Assembly (NCBI GenBank): GCA_949316235.1
Contig: OX438758.1
Span: 62,001 to 126,000, forward strand
Reading direction: 5' to 3'
From: Oegoconia quadripuncta
Lineage: Eukaryota; Arthropoda; Insecta; Lepidoptera; Autostichidae
DNA: 64,000 nt
Below the pieces are notes generated by a model. That model was not told the DNA's origin. It was given only the letters and a program-made list of their open reading frames with translations, and did no database searches. A program made the position numbers and the translations under genes. Positions 47,001 to 61,449 of this stretch are shown here, piece after piece; position 1 is the stretch's first letter, and every line of letters starts with the position of its first letter.

Positions 47001-50000
47001 GTTGCATATTACGACAGTATCAAAAAAAAATTATTGAGACTGAGGCGCGATCTCAATCGCTAGATTGATGTATTAATACGGCCCTAGGTTTAATTAATTG
47101 TAAAAGTAGGTCAGAGGGGGGGGGGTCATCCCTCACCAAGGTCCGCGATGCCGACACTAAACACGGACTCGACTAGGTGAGCTTTTATTACGACGCGCCG
47201 ATGTTCGTGATATCAATAGTTGTTTGTCGAATAAACCACTAGGTACCTTTGGTGCGGCAGGAGCCCATAGTACGATGTAGATAATAGTGTTCCCGTCCAC
47301 GTGCACCGCGCGATACAACACAATCAGAGCTCTTTGTGTGATTTGTTCAATTGAAGGTTGAGGGGAAGGAGCTCTCTACTATAGTGTGTAGTATAGTGTG
47401 CGCGGCGGTCGCAGTAATAATTATCGACCATCTGCTGCGCGCGCAGGTAACTCGCTCACTCGCGCCGCTCAACTGGAGACCTTAGCCCGACGCGGGAAGG
47501 TGCACATTGCACTGTACACTCATAGAATCGCGGCGAACACATGTTATTTTCTTGACGAATAGGTAATCACGTATATCAGTGGAATGTACCCGGGGGCGGG
47601 GAGGTGAAGGGGGTGCAGTCGGGGGCGTGGAGGTGAAGGGGGTGCAGTCTGGCTCGTGTCAGTGCTCAATTGTATGAATATTTATTCAACGCTGAATTGT
47701 TGATTTATTGTGTTCTGGGATCACTAGATCGACAGGAGATGCGCATACACATCACAGTGTAAGGCCCATCGTATACACGGTGTAACAGTATTTTTTTTTT
47801 TTAAGAAACTTAGGGACAATTGTATTACAATACAAATACTATTTATCGGACTATAGACAGATAGATAAAACATACATATAATTTATAAAATAATCATCAT
47901 CATCAGCCCGTAAACATCCCACTGCAGGGACATAGGCCTTCCCTGGTCCAATGTGAGAGTATGGGCCATCGTCCACCACGCTGGCCCAATGCGGACTGGG
48001 GACTTCACATGTCTTTGAATAATATTAAATAATAATAATAATTTCATATAATTTAAACGACCGGTTGGTGTAGTGGATAGTGATCCTGTCAGCGAAACCA
48101 ACGGTTGCGGGTTCGAATCCTGTTTGTGTGATGAATACGAACATTCCCGAGTCATGGATGTTTACATAGATATTTATGTATATTTATCCGTTATCTAGAA
48201 TCCATAGCACAAGCTTAGCTTGGTTTGGAACTAGATAATTGGTGTAAGTGTCCGAAATATATTCTTTTTAATAAATTTTAATGATCAAAATAGAAAAATT
48301 ACCCGGCTTTATCATTAAGAGCGATCTTTTCCGAACAACCCGTGGGAAATATCTAATTATGAGAATGTGAATACTGTTCGAAATCATCCGTTTACAAATG
48401 TCCGCCTGTGAAAACGTTACCGACTCAGAAACAAAAGTGTTCTGATTTCGCTATAAGAGCGAGAACATACTAAGTTAACAGTCGAGCTACTGAATTTGTG
48501 GAAGACATATAGTGCATACAGATAGTGGATAGATACGAGTAACATTTGTAGTCATTATTTATCGTAAACAGAACACGGAAGTCGTAAAAATATTTTTTTT
48601 TTTTGACATCGCCATAGAACTATCCACTGTCATGCAAATGCAAGAGTAACGTAAGATTGGGTTTGTATCCATACGGGTCCCGGGATCTGATTGAATTGGA
48701 AACCGATCCCACCAATTTGTCTCCACGGATCCCGGGACCAGTTTCCACAGAAAAATTAATAATGTTTTTACCCACTTGTCCCGGGATCGGTGGCTGCAAC
48801 AAATAAAATATATTCATTTTGGAAACCGATCCCAGTGTACAGAGACAAGACATACAGTATACATTTTTTTTAAACTGATTGTGTTTTTATCTTAATTTCC
48901 CACACGAAAACACTAGGATCAAAATCAAAAAGTGACATATTAATTAACTATAAATTGTTATCTAGTGTATGTTACGACTTACTTACTATTATAATAGTAA
49001 ATAGGTAATAATATTTATTCAAGTTACCACGACTCATTTGTTAGTATGTACCTAATAACTTAGGACTGGGGGTTAGTTTATGACACTTATTTAAAATCCA
49101 TAAACAGATCCACAAACTATAAAATTCAAATATAATATATACCTAATGTAACGACGACTTGACGACGTAAATAATGCTATCTCTAAGGTGGTTGAGTGGT
49201 TCACAACAAATAATCTACTCCTTAAATGAGAAAAAAACTAAATGTATAAAGTTTTCATTACCAAATGTCAAACAGGTAGCCACTAAAGTGTTAGTAAAAA
49301 ACGAAGAGTTGGAGCTTGTGGACACTACTTTATTCCTAGGTATTACATTGGATAAAGGACTGCAGTGGGGTCCACACATCGATAAGTTAGCGAAGCGCCT
49401 CAGTTCTGCAGTGTTTGCGATTAAAAAAATACGTTATTTAACCGATGTGGATACCGCGAGGTTGGTCTATTTCGGTTATTTCCATAGTATACTAACCTAC
49501 GGCATTCTGTTGTGGGGAAATGCCGCGGACATAAATTGTATCTTTGTTCTGCAGAAACGAGCGGTACGCGCGATTTACAAACTGGGCCTCAGAGTGTCTC
49601 TTAGGAATAAATTTAAAGAAATAAATATATTAAAGGTAAATTTTGAATGTCCACTGGAACCTTATTATAAAAGCGTATACATTGCCCCTTAAATGACTTT
49701 GTGACTTTGTGTAAACGGCTGACATGAACAGCAAGTTTATTTTTATATCTGGTACTAACATTATGTATATCACTATTTTTCTTAAACGATTCTAGATTTT
49801 TTCTAACATAAAATAAGTTTTCGTAAACATATTGCGATGCTAATGTTAAATAAATTCAAAACCATCATAAAACAGACATTATTTACCAAAGGCTATTATA
49901 AAATTTCTGACTATCTGGATGATAACCAAGCATGGACATAGACTAATTATACAATATAATATAATTGTAACCCAAACTTATTTAAAAGAGCAACCCTTGA

Positions 50001-52186
50001 GTTTCTTGCTCGTTCTTCTCTGGGGAGTCTGCTTTGCGAATGAGCAATAATGTCAATAATTTTAATATTAAGATAAAAAAATGTGACGTTTTCAAGTGAT
50101 AATCTTTATCCTACGAAATAAATATTTTTTGACTTTGACTTTGTAACTAAAATTAAAACGTGTAACTTGTAGGTAGGACGAACATTTTAAACCGGTTTTA
50201 ACTTCAGCTAGTGCACGCCAGGCGAACGCATATATTGCGTCTCGCTTGCACTTTCTAATTATGCAAATTTTTTTGCTCTCTCGCGCATTTATGACGACAC
50301 TACTTACATCGGTCTAGCCATTCGTATCTCAACCCGACGAGGGGTCATCCGTCAAATATGAGGGGAGTCCAACCTGTGTAAAAACCGGACAAGTGCGAGT
50401 TCATCCGTTCAATAGTCTTTTCGATATGTAATTTTGTAATCGGGAAACATTTTTTTTTTTTTTTTTATATTAAATAACTACAAATTACTTGTTCCTTCAC
50501 TTGTGCTGTGGACCGTGCCTGTTGCAAAATTTCATGATTCTAGGTCAACGGAAAGTACCCTACAGAATTTGAGTTTATTTGCGAGTGTCAAAATATGTGA
50601 CCGTATTTGATTATGTTGGCTCAGAAGTTTGACTTTTTACAGCTACATTAATTTCAACTTGATATGTCCACGCGTTCCTGAAAAAAAGTGACAGACAGAC
50701 GGACAAGAGAGTGATCCTATAAACGTTCCATTTTTCCTTATAGAATACGAAACAATAAAAATAAGAAAAACCCTTAAAATATCAAGTCTTAGTTATACCA
50801 CCAGTAAATAATAAATAACCTAACTAATAAAACAAGATAATACTAATTAATTTTTATAATTGTTAATGCGACTAGCTCGCCAGGTTTTCAACGTTTTTTT
50901 TTTAATTTAGAAGGGTCGGGGCACTAAAAATGTTCGCACATTCGCACGGAAAACTAGGAAGTACGGATCATTGTGTCCAGTAGAACACACTTTCCACGTT
51001 CTACAATTTTGCATCGCTCACTTGCGAACGTAGACACTCAATAATCGTTGTCTAGAACACTCGACGTTGTTTTCAGCGGTGAGTGGGCACGTTGAGGGTC
51101 GCAGATACATTGCTATATGTAGCAACGTTAGGGCCAAGCACACGTACAAAGCAATGTACACAATTAATGGCAAAATAATCACATTTTGATACCAAAAAAT
51201 TGTATTGGAAGTGAGTCTCAATCTTAAGATTACTTTATTAACACGGGTCTAATAGTAAAGCCGCATCCTCACTATGACATTTGAGGAGCGACCCACGTCG
51301 CGTCGCCCGAAGAACTAAACTGGTGTGAACGGAGGGAAAACATCGGGCGATATCGGGCGACGTTGCCAGACTTCGCCCGACATGTCTGATGGGTTCGACT
51401 AAACTGGGGGTCGACTCTTTAACTCTTAGCCTCTATGCTGCAGCGTCTGCGCACCAGTGGTAACAGCATCCTGAAAATGATTTCTGGCAGACCGGACTGC
51501 CCCGTTCAGAAACACTGGGTGGAGTTAGTTATAGGTTCAAGGTGTTAATCTCAAAAATTCATGTTGCCCTACGTATTTACTAAATTAACAATACTAATCT
51601 AGTATACTAAGTACAAATTGTTGATTGATTGATTGATTGTTACTAACTCACTAATAAATTAGGGATTGTATGATCTGAAATAAAAATTTATTTAATTATT
51701 TTAACGAAAATAGCTTCGGACGGCCATAACTTCGGACTTTTTCTTCTGCTAAGTTCCTTATTTGCATAACTTCCTTGCGTCCCGTACTAACTTGTGATGT
51801 CCAACTATATACAACAAAAGTAAAATAATGACGATTGGCTAATAATTGACACAACAAACTGCTAAATAAAAAGTCTAAACTTACGGTCGTTCGAAGGTAT
51901 TTTCGTTAGAGTACGTAGAGTAGAGTGATGTGAACGGAGACAAGACATCGAGCGAAGTCTGGCAACGTCGCCCGATATTTCCAGGGACCCATGTCGCTCA
52001 ACAAAAGGTGTCCAGTGGAGACACGACTTCAAATAAACGAGTGGTCATATCGGTTACTACTGGATGGTAAGTATTTTTAATTACTGGATACACTATCGGA
52101 CAGGGAAAGACACCAGCGCTCTGAATATTGTGGTATTGTGCCCGATGGGCCACCGCCCGAGCACACCCCCCGTGTGGGGGGACGGG

Positions 52187-52226
<40 letters not shown>

Positions 52227-55200
52227 GGGGGGACACCCACCTGAGCAGGCCGTTGTGGTGCGGCCCGTGGTGCGGGGGCGGGTGCGGGGGCGACGCGTCG
52301 AACAGGTCGGGGTAGTGGTCCAGCAGCGTCTCCACCACCACGTTGTAGAACTTGAGCTCCAGGATGGAGGCCACGGTCTCGCGCTCAGCCCGCAGCAGGG
52401 TGGGCCCGAAGCACACGGCCAGGTTGGACGCCGTCATCAGGTTCTTGTCGCTGTGCGCCGTCACGCTGCGCACACAACGTCATCTACACTACACCCGCGT
52501 GCACTCACACTACTACACTACTACACTACTACACTACTACACGGCTGGCCAGACAGCGCCACGGGCCTGGCCTGGCACGCCTACCCCTTTATAGTTAGCA
52601 GGACCCTGCGCTCGTCTCGACTAATAAGTATATCAAAGAGTTATTCAAACATATTAGGTTTTTTTTATGCACTTGATGTTAAGTGAAGATGAGGCCGACG
52701 CGTAGCGTGGTGGAGAAAAGGTATCTTCGTATTTTATACCAATGTATGCAAGTGTATTGCAATCTCTTTTGTTGTATTGTTAATTTTGATCACTTTAGAA
52801 GTTAACATTCCAAAATTAAAAATATTATAACTAGCCATTTTTCCATTCTTTTTCAGTCAGGAAAAGTCAGGTAAAGATAACATGAGGTTGGTTGAAGCGT
52901 TTTTAATTGGTAAGTTTAAACGACAAGGATGCAGCTCGCTCTTGTCACCCTGTTGCAGGCAAGTCGATACCATCACAGTATCGAACAGTACAGGTATAAT
53001 GGTGTAATATCCACACACTAGTTGTACAACAATTACGTACTGCACGGCCAACTTCTGGAAAGGAAGATGATAGCTAAAGATCTTGGTATTCTCTTTGACG
53101 ACAAGCTGTCTTTTCGCGATCATTATGATTCTATAACCAAGAGATCCTTCCGCCTGCTTGGATTTATAACAAGAACGACTAAAAATTTCAAGAAACCCCA
53201 GTCATTCTTGTGTCTATTCAATAGCCTCGCTAGGAGCATATTAGAATATGGTTCTGTTATCTGGTCTCCATGGTATAAAATCCACTCCAACGGCGTAGAA
53301 AGAGTCCAAAAAAGATGTTTGCGCATCATGGGCTACAGATTTGGATTTGGGCGTAGTTTGACGTTATATGAGGATCGATTGAAAATTTTTAAAACTACAC
53401 CTCTCTACATTAGACGCAAACAGCAAGATTTAATTTATTTGCACAAAATTCTACATTCGTATTTGGATTCTTCTTCACTACTCTCTTTGCTTAACCTCAA
53501 CATTAACCATAGATTTCGTAACCCCAAAACATTTTTATTAAATGCCTATAAAAACAACACATCCTATTATAATCCCATGGTTAGGATGTGTAGATTTTAT
53601 AATGAGTTGTCCTCAACTGGTGATTCCCCTATAGACATATTCGACTTTAGAACAATACCATTTAAAAGGCTAGTAAAGGATGTCCTCAACTGAGCTCTAT
53701 CCCAATTTTACTTTGATGCTTAGCTACAAGATCCGTCAAAGCTAAAAGTGTTTTATTCTGTCGGTATTATTAAAAAAAAATAAAATAAAAAATAATAATA
53801 ATACAATAATTAAGCTTGTTCTTGTTTAACCATGTTGTGTATACATGCTTGGGATTCCAATCTAGTTCGAATCTAAGTTAACTTTAAGTTCTTCTCATGT
53901 ACGACGGTAATCTGTTTTGTGTACCAAGAAATAAAAAAAAAAAAAAAAAAAAAACTTTTATAAGGAATTCATCATAAAATGGCACATACATTATGTTAAA
54001 TTGAGATGTAAAAAATAAAATGTTTTTAATTTTTATATAAAATACGAAGACATTTTTCCCGACCTGGGGGTCTACTCTAGATAACGAAAATAGCTTCGGA
54101 CGGTCGTAACTTCGAACTTTTTCTTTTGCTAAGGATCCTTTATTTGCATAACTTCAGGCGTTCCTTGCGTCCCGTACTAAATTGTGATGTCCAATTATAT
54201 ACAGCAAAAGTAAAATAATGACGATTGTTTTATTATTGATACAGCAAACTGCAAAAGAAATTTACGGCCGTCCGAAGCTATTTTCATTAGAGAGTAGACC
54301 CCCTGTTCCGTGAGTTGTGATTCGAGAAGAATTCTTCAACAATATACGCTATTTTACTTAGAGTTAGACCATATAGTTGTGTAAAATAGAGGTCAATGGA
54401 AGTAGAAGGCAGGTATCTGTGGGAGGTGAGGTGGGAGGCGGAACAGGTGAGAGACTGACTTGTGTAGATGGTGCAGCACGAGCCGCAGCATGCGCTGGTT
54501 GTCGGGCGGCAGCGCCAGCACCAGCGCCTGCAGCGTCGCCACGCGCTCCGCTCGCCGCTCGCACTCTGCACATACACACACACACACGCACTTACACCGT
54601 GCTACACTTGCACTATGCCGTGTTACACACTCATGCCATGACAACATTTGTCTTACCTAACTCCTTAATGGTACCTAGTCCTAGATAATAGAATTGATGT
54701 TGTTGATACGGATTTTAGCAAGACTTCTGATCGGATCGATCATCAGAGCCGAGATGAATTTTGTTGAGGTATTAAATAACAGGCATGATATTAGGATAGT
54801 GCATTTCGTTAAAATCACCAAACAACCTAATCGAATCAAATTTTATAATAACGTAACTATCGTCGGCAAAGCTACGGGACCTACTACGCACGAAGTCTAA
54901 TGGTGTACCACAAGGATCTTTGCTGGGTCGATTATACATTTTTGTGGTCAGGGATGCATTTCCATAGCGGAGGGAGGGGGGGAGGGGGGGAGGGGGGCAC
55001 TCACTGGCGGCCGCGATGAACTGGGCGTGCAGGGCGCGCGTGAGCAGGCGGTCGGGCAGCGCGCGCAGGTAGGCCTTGAGGGCGGAGGTGAGGGTCTTGC
55101 TCTCCCACTCCAGCGGGTCGGCCAGCGCCGCGGGCAGGCGGCGCGGGTCGCCGGCGCAGGCCACCAGCCGCGACACCTTGGACGCCACGCCGGCCACGCT

Positions 55201-58200
55201 GCGGACACACACAGGTCAGCGGGGGGCGGGGGGCGGGGGGCGAGCGCTACAGCGGGGGAGCTGTAGGAGCTGCGGAGGGAGGAGGCACTGACCGGTAGAG
55301 TCCCTGCTCGTCCAGGCCGCGCGCCTCCAGCACGCCCACGAGGCGGCGCACGAACTCGAAGCCCGCCTCGTCCAGCGCGCACCCGCCCGCGCCCGCGCCC
55401 GCGCCCTCGCCGCCCGCCTCCCCCGCGCCCGCGCCGCCCTGCGCACGCGCACACGCTGTTAGCCACGGGGTGTGAGCACACGAACAAAATATCTCTCTGA
55501 CCGAAGATATTGAAATATAATGTTAATCAGTATTACAATCGACGGTTCGTTAAAAAAAATTTCTTTGAAACCTTTAAATTCTGTGTTCATGAATTTGGAA
55601 AATGAATACCAAACAGCACGGACGAACTCCAGACGACAGCCCGTTGTACACATTTAGCCAAGGGCCAATTTGTGGAGACTCACTTGGCGTATTGGTAGTC
55701 GACGACAATCCTAGCCGGTCAACCGAATAGGGTCAGTATTTAGTGCTCCGCAAACAGTATTCACACGTTGAAGTCTTATTCATTATCTCGTTCTATTTTG
55801 ATTAATAACTATTGTCCCAAATCTTCTTTTCCGGCTCGGCGCGCGCCTGCAGGGTGAGGGGGCGGGGGGCGGGGGGCGGGGGGCGGTACCTGCGGGCGCG
55901 CGGCGTGCAGGCGGGCGGGGGGCGGGGGGCAGAGCGCGCGCAGCCAGGCGGCGCGGTCGCGCTCGGCGCGCGCCTGCAGGGTGAGGGGGCGGGGGGCGGG
56001 GGGCGGGGGGCGGTACCTGCGGGCGCGCGGCGTGCAGGCGGGCGGGGGGCGGGGGGCAGAGCGCGCGCAGCCAGGCGGCGCGGTCGCGCTCGGCGCGCGC
56101 CTGCAGGGTGAGGGGGCGGGGGGCGGGGGGCGGGGGGCGGTACCTGCGGGCGCGCGGCGTGCAGGCGGGCGGGGGGCGGGGGGCAGAGCGCGCGCAGCCA
56201 GGCGGCGCGGTCGCGCTCGGCGCGCGCCTGCAGGGTGAGGGGGCGGGGGGCGGGGGGCGGGGGGCGGTACCTGCGGGCGCGCGGCGTGCAGGCGGGCGGG
56301 GGGCGGGGGGCAGAGCGCGCGCAGCCAGGCGGCGCGGTCGCGCTCGGCGCGCGCCTGCAGGGTGAGGGGGCGGGGGGCGGGGGGCGGGGGGCGGTACCTG
56401 CGGGCGCGCGGCGTGCAGGCGGGCGGGGGGCGGGGGGCAGAGCGCGCGCAGCCAGGCGGCGCGGTCGCGCTCGGCGCGCGCCTGCAGGGTGAGGGGGCGG
56501 GGGGCGGTACCTGCGGGCGCGCGGCGTGCAGGCGGGCGGGGGGCGGGGGGCAGAGCGCGCGCAGCCAGGCGGCGCGGTCGCGCTCGGCGCGCGCCTGCAG
56601 GGTGAGGGGGCGGGGGGCGGGGGGCGGGGGGCGGTACCTGCGGGCGCGCGGCGTGCAGGCGGGCGGGGGGCGGGGGGCAGAGCGCGCGCAGCCAGGCGGC
56701 GCGGTCGCGCTCGGCGCGCGCCTGCAGGGTGAGGGGGCGGGGGGCGGTACCTGCGGGCGCGCGGCGTGCAGGCGGGCGGGGGGCGGGGGGCAGAGCGCGC
56801 GCAGCCAGGCGGCGCGGTCGCGCTCGGCGCGCGCCTGCAGGGTGAGGGGGCGGGGGGCGGGGGGCGGGGGGCGGTACCTGCGGGCGCGCGGCGTGCAGGC
56901 GGGCGGGGGGCGGGGGGCAGAGCGCGCGCAGCCAGGCGGCGCGGTCGCGCTCGGCGCGCGCCTGCAGGGTGAGGGGGCGGGGGGCGGTACCTGCGGGCGC
57001 GCGGCGTGCAGGCGGGCGGGGGGCGGGGGGCAGAGCGCGCGCAGCCAGGCGGCGCGGTCGCGCTCGGCGCGCGCCTGCAGGGTGAGGGGGCGGGGGGCGG
57101 GGGGCGGGGGGCGGGGGGCGGTACCTGCGGGCGCGCGGCGTGCAGGCGGGCGGGGGGCGGGGGGCAGAGCGCGCGCAGCCAGGCGGCGCGGTCGCGCTCG
57201 GCGCGCGCCTGCAGGGTGAGGGGGCGGGGGGCGGGGGGCGGTACCTGCGGGCGCGCGGCGTGCAGGCGGGCGGGGGGCGGGGGGCAGAGCGCGCGCAGCC
57301 AGGCGGCGCGGTCGCGCTCGGCGCGCGCCTGCAGGGTGAGGGCGGCCCCGTCGGCGGGCAGCGCGTCCCAGCAGAAGCGCCGCTCCAGCGCGTCGCCGCA
57401 CGCGCGCGCGCCCGACACGCACACGCTCTCCGACGCGCCGGCCTGCGCCACACACACACACACACACACGTTCGTATATCATTTCAGGTTTCATTTTCCA
57501 TTGTTTTTTTTTTATGCACTACGGGTTAGCTACTTGACTCTCGCTGCAGGTACTTTTATGAACATAATGTTTCTAATGTGTGTGTAGTACTGTGTAACAA
57601 TCTGCCCGAAGAAATAAAATTAGTTAAAGACGAAATGTTTAAAATTCGATTAACACAATGTTCCTGTAGCAATATGAAAGAGAAGTTTTAGGAGTTCGAT
57701 GCAATGATTATAGAAATTCCACAGGATGAGGATATTTACATCGAAAGGGATTTTAATGCTCACATGGCCAGGATAAATGGAGGATATGAAATAGTACATG
57801 GAGGTGGGATTTTGAAACAGGAAAAAAGATGGAGACAACCAGTTACAAATGGCAACGGCTTTCGACCTTGCCATAATCAATACATTTTTCAAAAATAGAA
57901 ACCAACACCTAATAACCTACAGTAGCGGCAATAATACCACCCAAATAGATTATTTTCTCCTTAGAAGGAACACTATTAGAATAGTTAAATACTGTATAGT
58001 GGTACCCGGTGAAGCTTAGGTTCCTCAACACCGACTACTTGTGTTGAAGGTAAAGATTCAAGTTCCAGCTCTCAAGTAACAAACCAAAGCCCCCACCTAA
58101 AATAAGACGGTATATGCTAGAGAAGGATGAGTGTGAAGGAGAATTTCGAATAAGAGTCGTGGATAAATTGTTGGAAATGAAATGGCAATATGTATACGTA

Positions 58201-61200
58201 CTACGGCGAGGCATGTCTCTGGGGAAACGAAAAGGAAAGACAGATAAGGAAACCTGGTGGTGGAACGAAGAAGTACAAAATGATTTGAAAGAAAAGAAAA
58301 AAGCTTTTAGAGAGTGGCAGAAAGTTGATGAAAGGGATACAGTTTTAAAGGAGAAAAGAAAATAAGGTATACAGAAATTGGGACGAATTCCAAAAACGCC
58401 GTCGCTATTGCCGGGGCTAAAGTACAAGATAAATTGTATCAAACACTAGAGAGCCCGCAGGGACAAAAATATCTGTTCAGATTAGCGAATGCAAGGGATA
58501 TTGTATATGTAAAATACATAAAAGATGAAGGAGGAAAAGTTCTGACGAATAAGGAGTACATAAAGGAATCGTTGGAAAGGGTATTTTGAGGGACTTATGA
58601 ATGAAGAGAATGATTGGAGTGGAGAGGTAGAAGATTGTCCAACAAATGTAGGTGTGGTGCAAGAGGTGACTGTGGATGAAGTGAAGAACGCCGTGCAAAG
58701 TATGAACATTGGAAAAGCTGTGGGACCTGATTGTATACCAGTCGAAGTATGGAAGTTTTTAAAAGCAGATGGAGGGATGTGACTGACTTTATTCTTCAAT
58801 AAGTTGATACAACAGGAGGTGATCCCAGAGGAACGGTGCAACAGTTTTCTGGTGCCCATTTTTAAGAACAAATTTGATGTACAAAACTGTAACAACTATA
58901 GAGGAATAAAGATCGTATCACATAGCGTGAAGATTTGGGAGAAAGTGATTGCGAGCCGATTGAGAGAGGAGAGCTTCTGTATGGAGAGTGGAGCTCATGT
59001 GAGTGGTGGCGCGTGGTGGCGGAGGGCAGGTGTAGAGGTACCACACGTACTGACCGTCTTCACGTTGATCTGGTTGTAGGGAGTGAGGGTGAGGGTGCGC
59101 GAGCTGCCCTCGTAGGTGCAGTACTGCTTGCTCCACGTGGTGCCGAACGCCTCTGCGGACACACCACACACATTTACATTTTACTATTTAGATAAACCTA
59201 CGCAATACGAGTAATGTTCACCTTAAACAGTGATATGAACTTACTTTTCTCCATAAGGAACAGGTAGCCGGCGCGCGACACCCCTCCCGCGCCCTCCTCG
59301 CCGCCCTCCTCCTCCTTACTCTGCACACACACACACACACACATATACTCTGTAGTACTATAGTCACACAAAATGCTAATAAATATCTCATGGAAGCAAA
59401 CTACTTGTAGATTTAAGAGATGTAAATGGTCCGCGTGGTGGACTACGGCTCCTATTATGTATGAGGGAACGTCTGTGCCTATGTTGTAATGTGTGTCAGT
59501 CAATTTGTATGGACAGATGCAGTTACTGCTTGAAGCCGCTAAATGTGTAATTCTAGCTGTCATATAATAAAGTGGCAATCTTTGCACTCGACCTGACGCT
59601 GCTGGAGCCAAATAATGCAGAGCCACTACCACAGTTCCACACTAACTCCTGTATGCCCACATCAAGCCCTATAGAGCGGTGGGAATATTTATTCCTACTG
59701 CACACCTTTAACTCTTCTTTAATTAGTCTACGGCACCAGCACCAGGTACCAACAGTCACGTAAAGCGTAGTCAACCTTTTGACGACCTGTTTGGTGTAAT
59801 GGTTAGCAACTCTGGCCACTATTTGCGGGGTCGAATCCCGCGGGGGGCATATGTTTGTGTGATGAATACGGACATGTGTACCCGAGTTATGGATGTTTTC
59901 ATTTATAATAGTATTTATTTACAAAAAAAAAATTATTTATGTACTATATCAACCATCTGGTATCCACAACACAAACCTATAGTTGCTTACTGTGGAACTA
60001 GATGGCGCTGTGTGTATGTCTAAGGATATTTTTTTATTATTATTATTTATTATTTTATACCTTCAGTAGGTGCTGTGCAGAGTACCACTGTTGAGTCTGG
60101 CTTACAGGAGTTACAGTTGGAGGAGTTGATTATGCTACTTGGACCCCAAAGTAGAAGGTCATCAATATGAAATGCAAAACCAGACCTACCTTCGTGGATA
60201 ATCCAAGTCTACTTTACAAATGAGGATGAGGGACCGAGAGAAGTACGCACTCACCATCTGGCGCATCTCCATCATCTTTTTCATCAGCGACTCGGTCTGC
60301 TTGCTTGTCTCCTCGAAGTTGGACCGCGTCTGCGGCCAATGGCAGCTGGTTAGTGAACACAAACACACACACACGCGGGCATACACACACTCTGACACAC
60401 GGCATGCATCTCGGTGAATATCACAACACACGAAACTGGAACCATTTGATATGTTACGATGTGTGTTAAAATATTAACTGAATTGTGAGAGCTCCAATGA
60501 CGTTCAAACAGAGTTGGTCGCACATCGCTATGTACAAGAGATCGACCCTACCGAATGACTCGTCGCAGTGGAACAGGTCCCGCGATCACATACTTCGCAT
60601 GGCTCGGTGAGTCCTTAAATGGTTTTAAGAATAGGGTCTCTAAGTTATGTCCTATCGAAGGATCCAAACTGCGGCGGTGGTGATGTAGCGAAGCGAAACA
60701 CTGGACATACAAACATTGTACAATATTAGAGATCGTGCAATACGTCTATCAGTCAGTATGTCCAAATAACGACACCTCTTCGTTAAGGGAAATTCACCTG
60801 TCGTCAATAAATGGAGCAATAAAACCCACACACACACACACACACACGCACACACACACACACACACGCACACACACACACACGCGCACACACGCGCACG
60901 CACACACCTATGAGGCGACGCTGCGCTGCTTGGTGACGTCGCGTGACGCCGCCGGGCCGCGCTACAACAGTAACACAACAGTCATTTTTGTTCTTTATTG
61001 TGTTAAAATAATAGTAATGTTATGTTGTTAATCATGATTTCTAAGTAGTATGCGTGTTTGTTAGCGACGAATACATACATTATTTCATTTAAAACTTTGT
61101 TGGAGCTGTATTAATTATCAATATGAAAGTAAGAAGCCGGAGCCATTAAAAGGATGATTATTGTTTGTAAGAAAAAACATACTCGAGCTGAAGTGCCGAA

Positions 61201-61407
61201 TCACGAACTGACAGACTTCTCCTCAAGCATTATTCAATTAATCAAGTAGGAATTGGCTGACTTTCCCACAAGCATTGTTAGGCTGACTTCTCCTGAAACA
61301 TTGTTCCGCTGCCTCCTCGAGAAGGCGTTAGAAAACCAGCACCGGCTTGTTCAGCCACAGCATTATGCAGAGTAATGTTTGCACCTGTTCATATATGTAT
61401 TCCTCTA

Positions 61408-61449
<42 letters not shown>

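Noticed and set aside
55783..57494. Three overlapping 555-561-codon ORFs on the minus strand through the Graf array
   Set aside because: They read through array spacers. Only one frame in the 84-nt exon parts matches the PH domain, and the long open frames result from absence of stop codons in GC-rich repeats.
37383..60000. tRNA genes (GGTTCGAATCC boxes at several sites)
   Set aside because: Each is followed by the same 150-bp body and TTTA/ATT tail, so they are SINE heads. None folds into a convincing cloverleaf with a clear anticodon.
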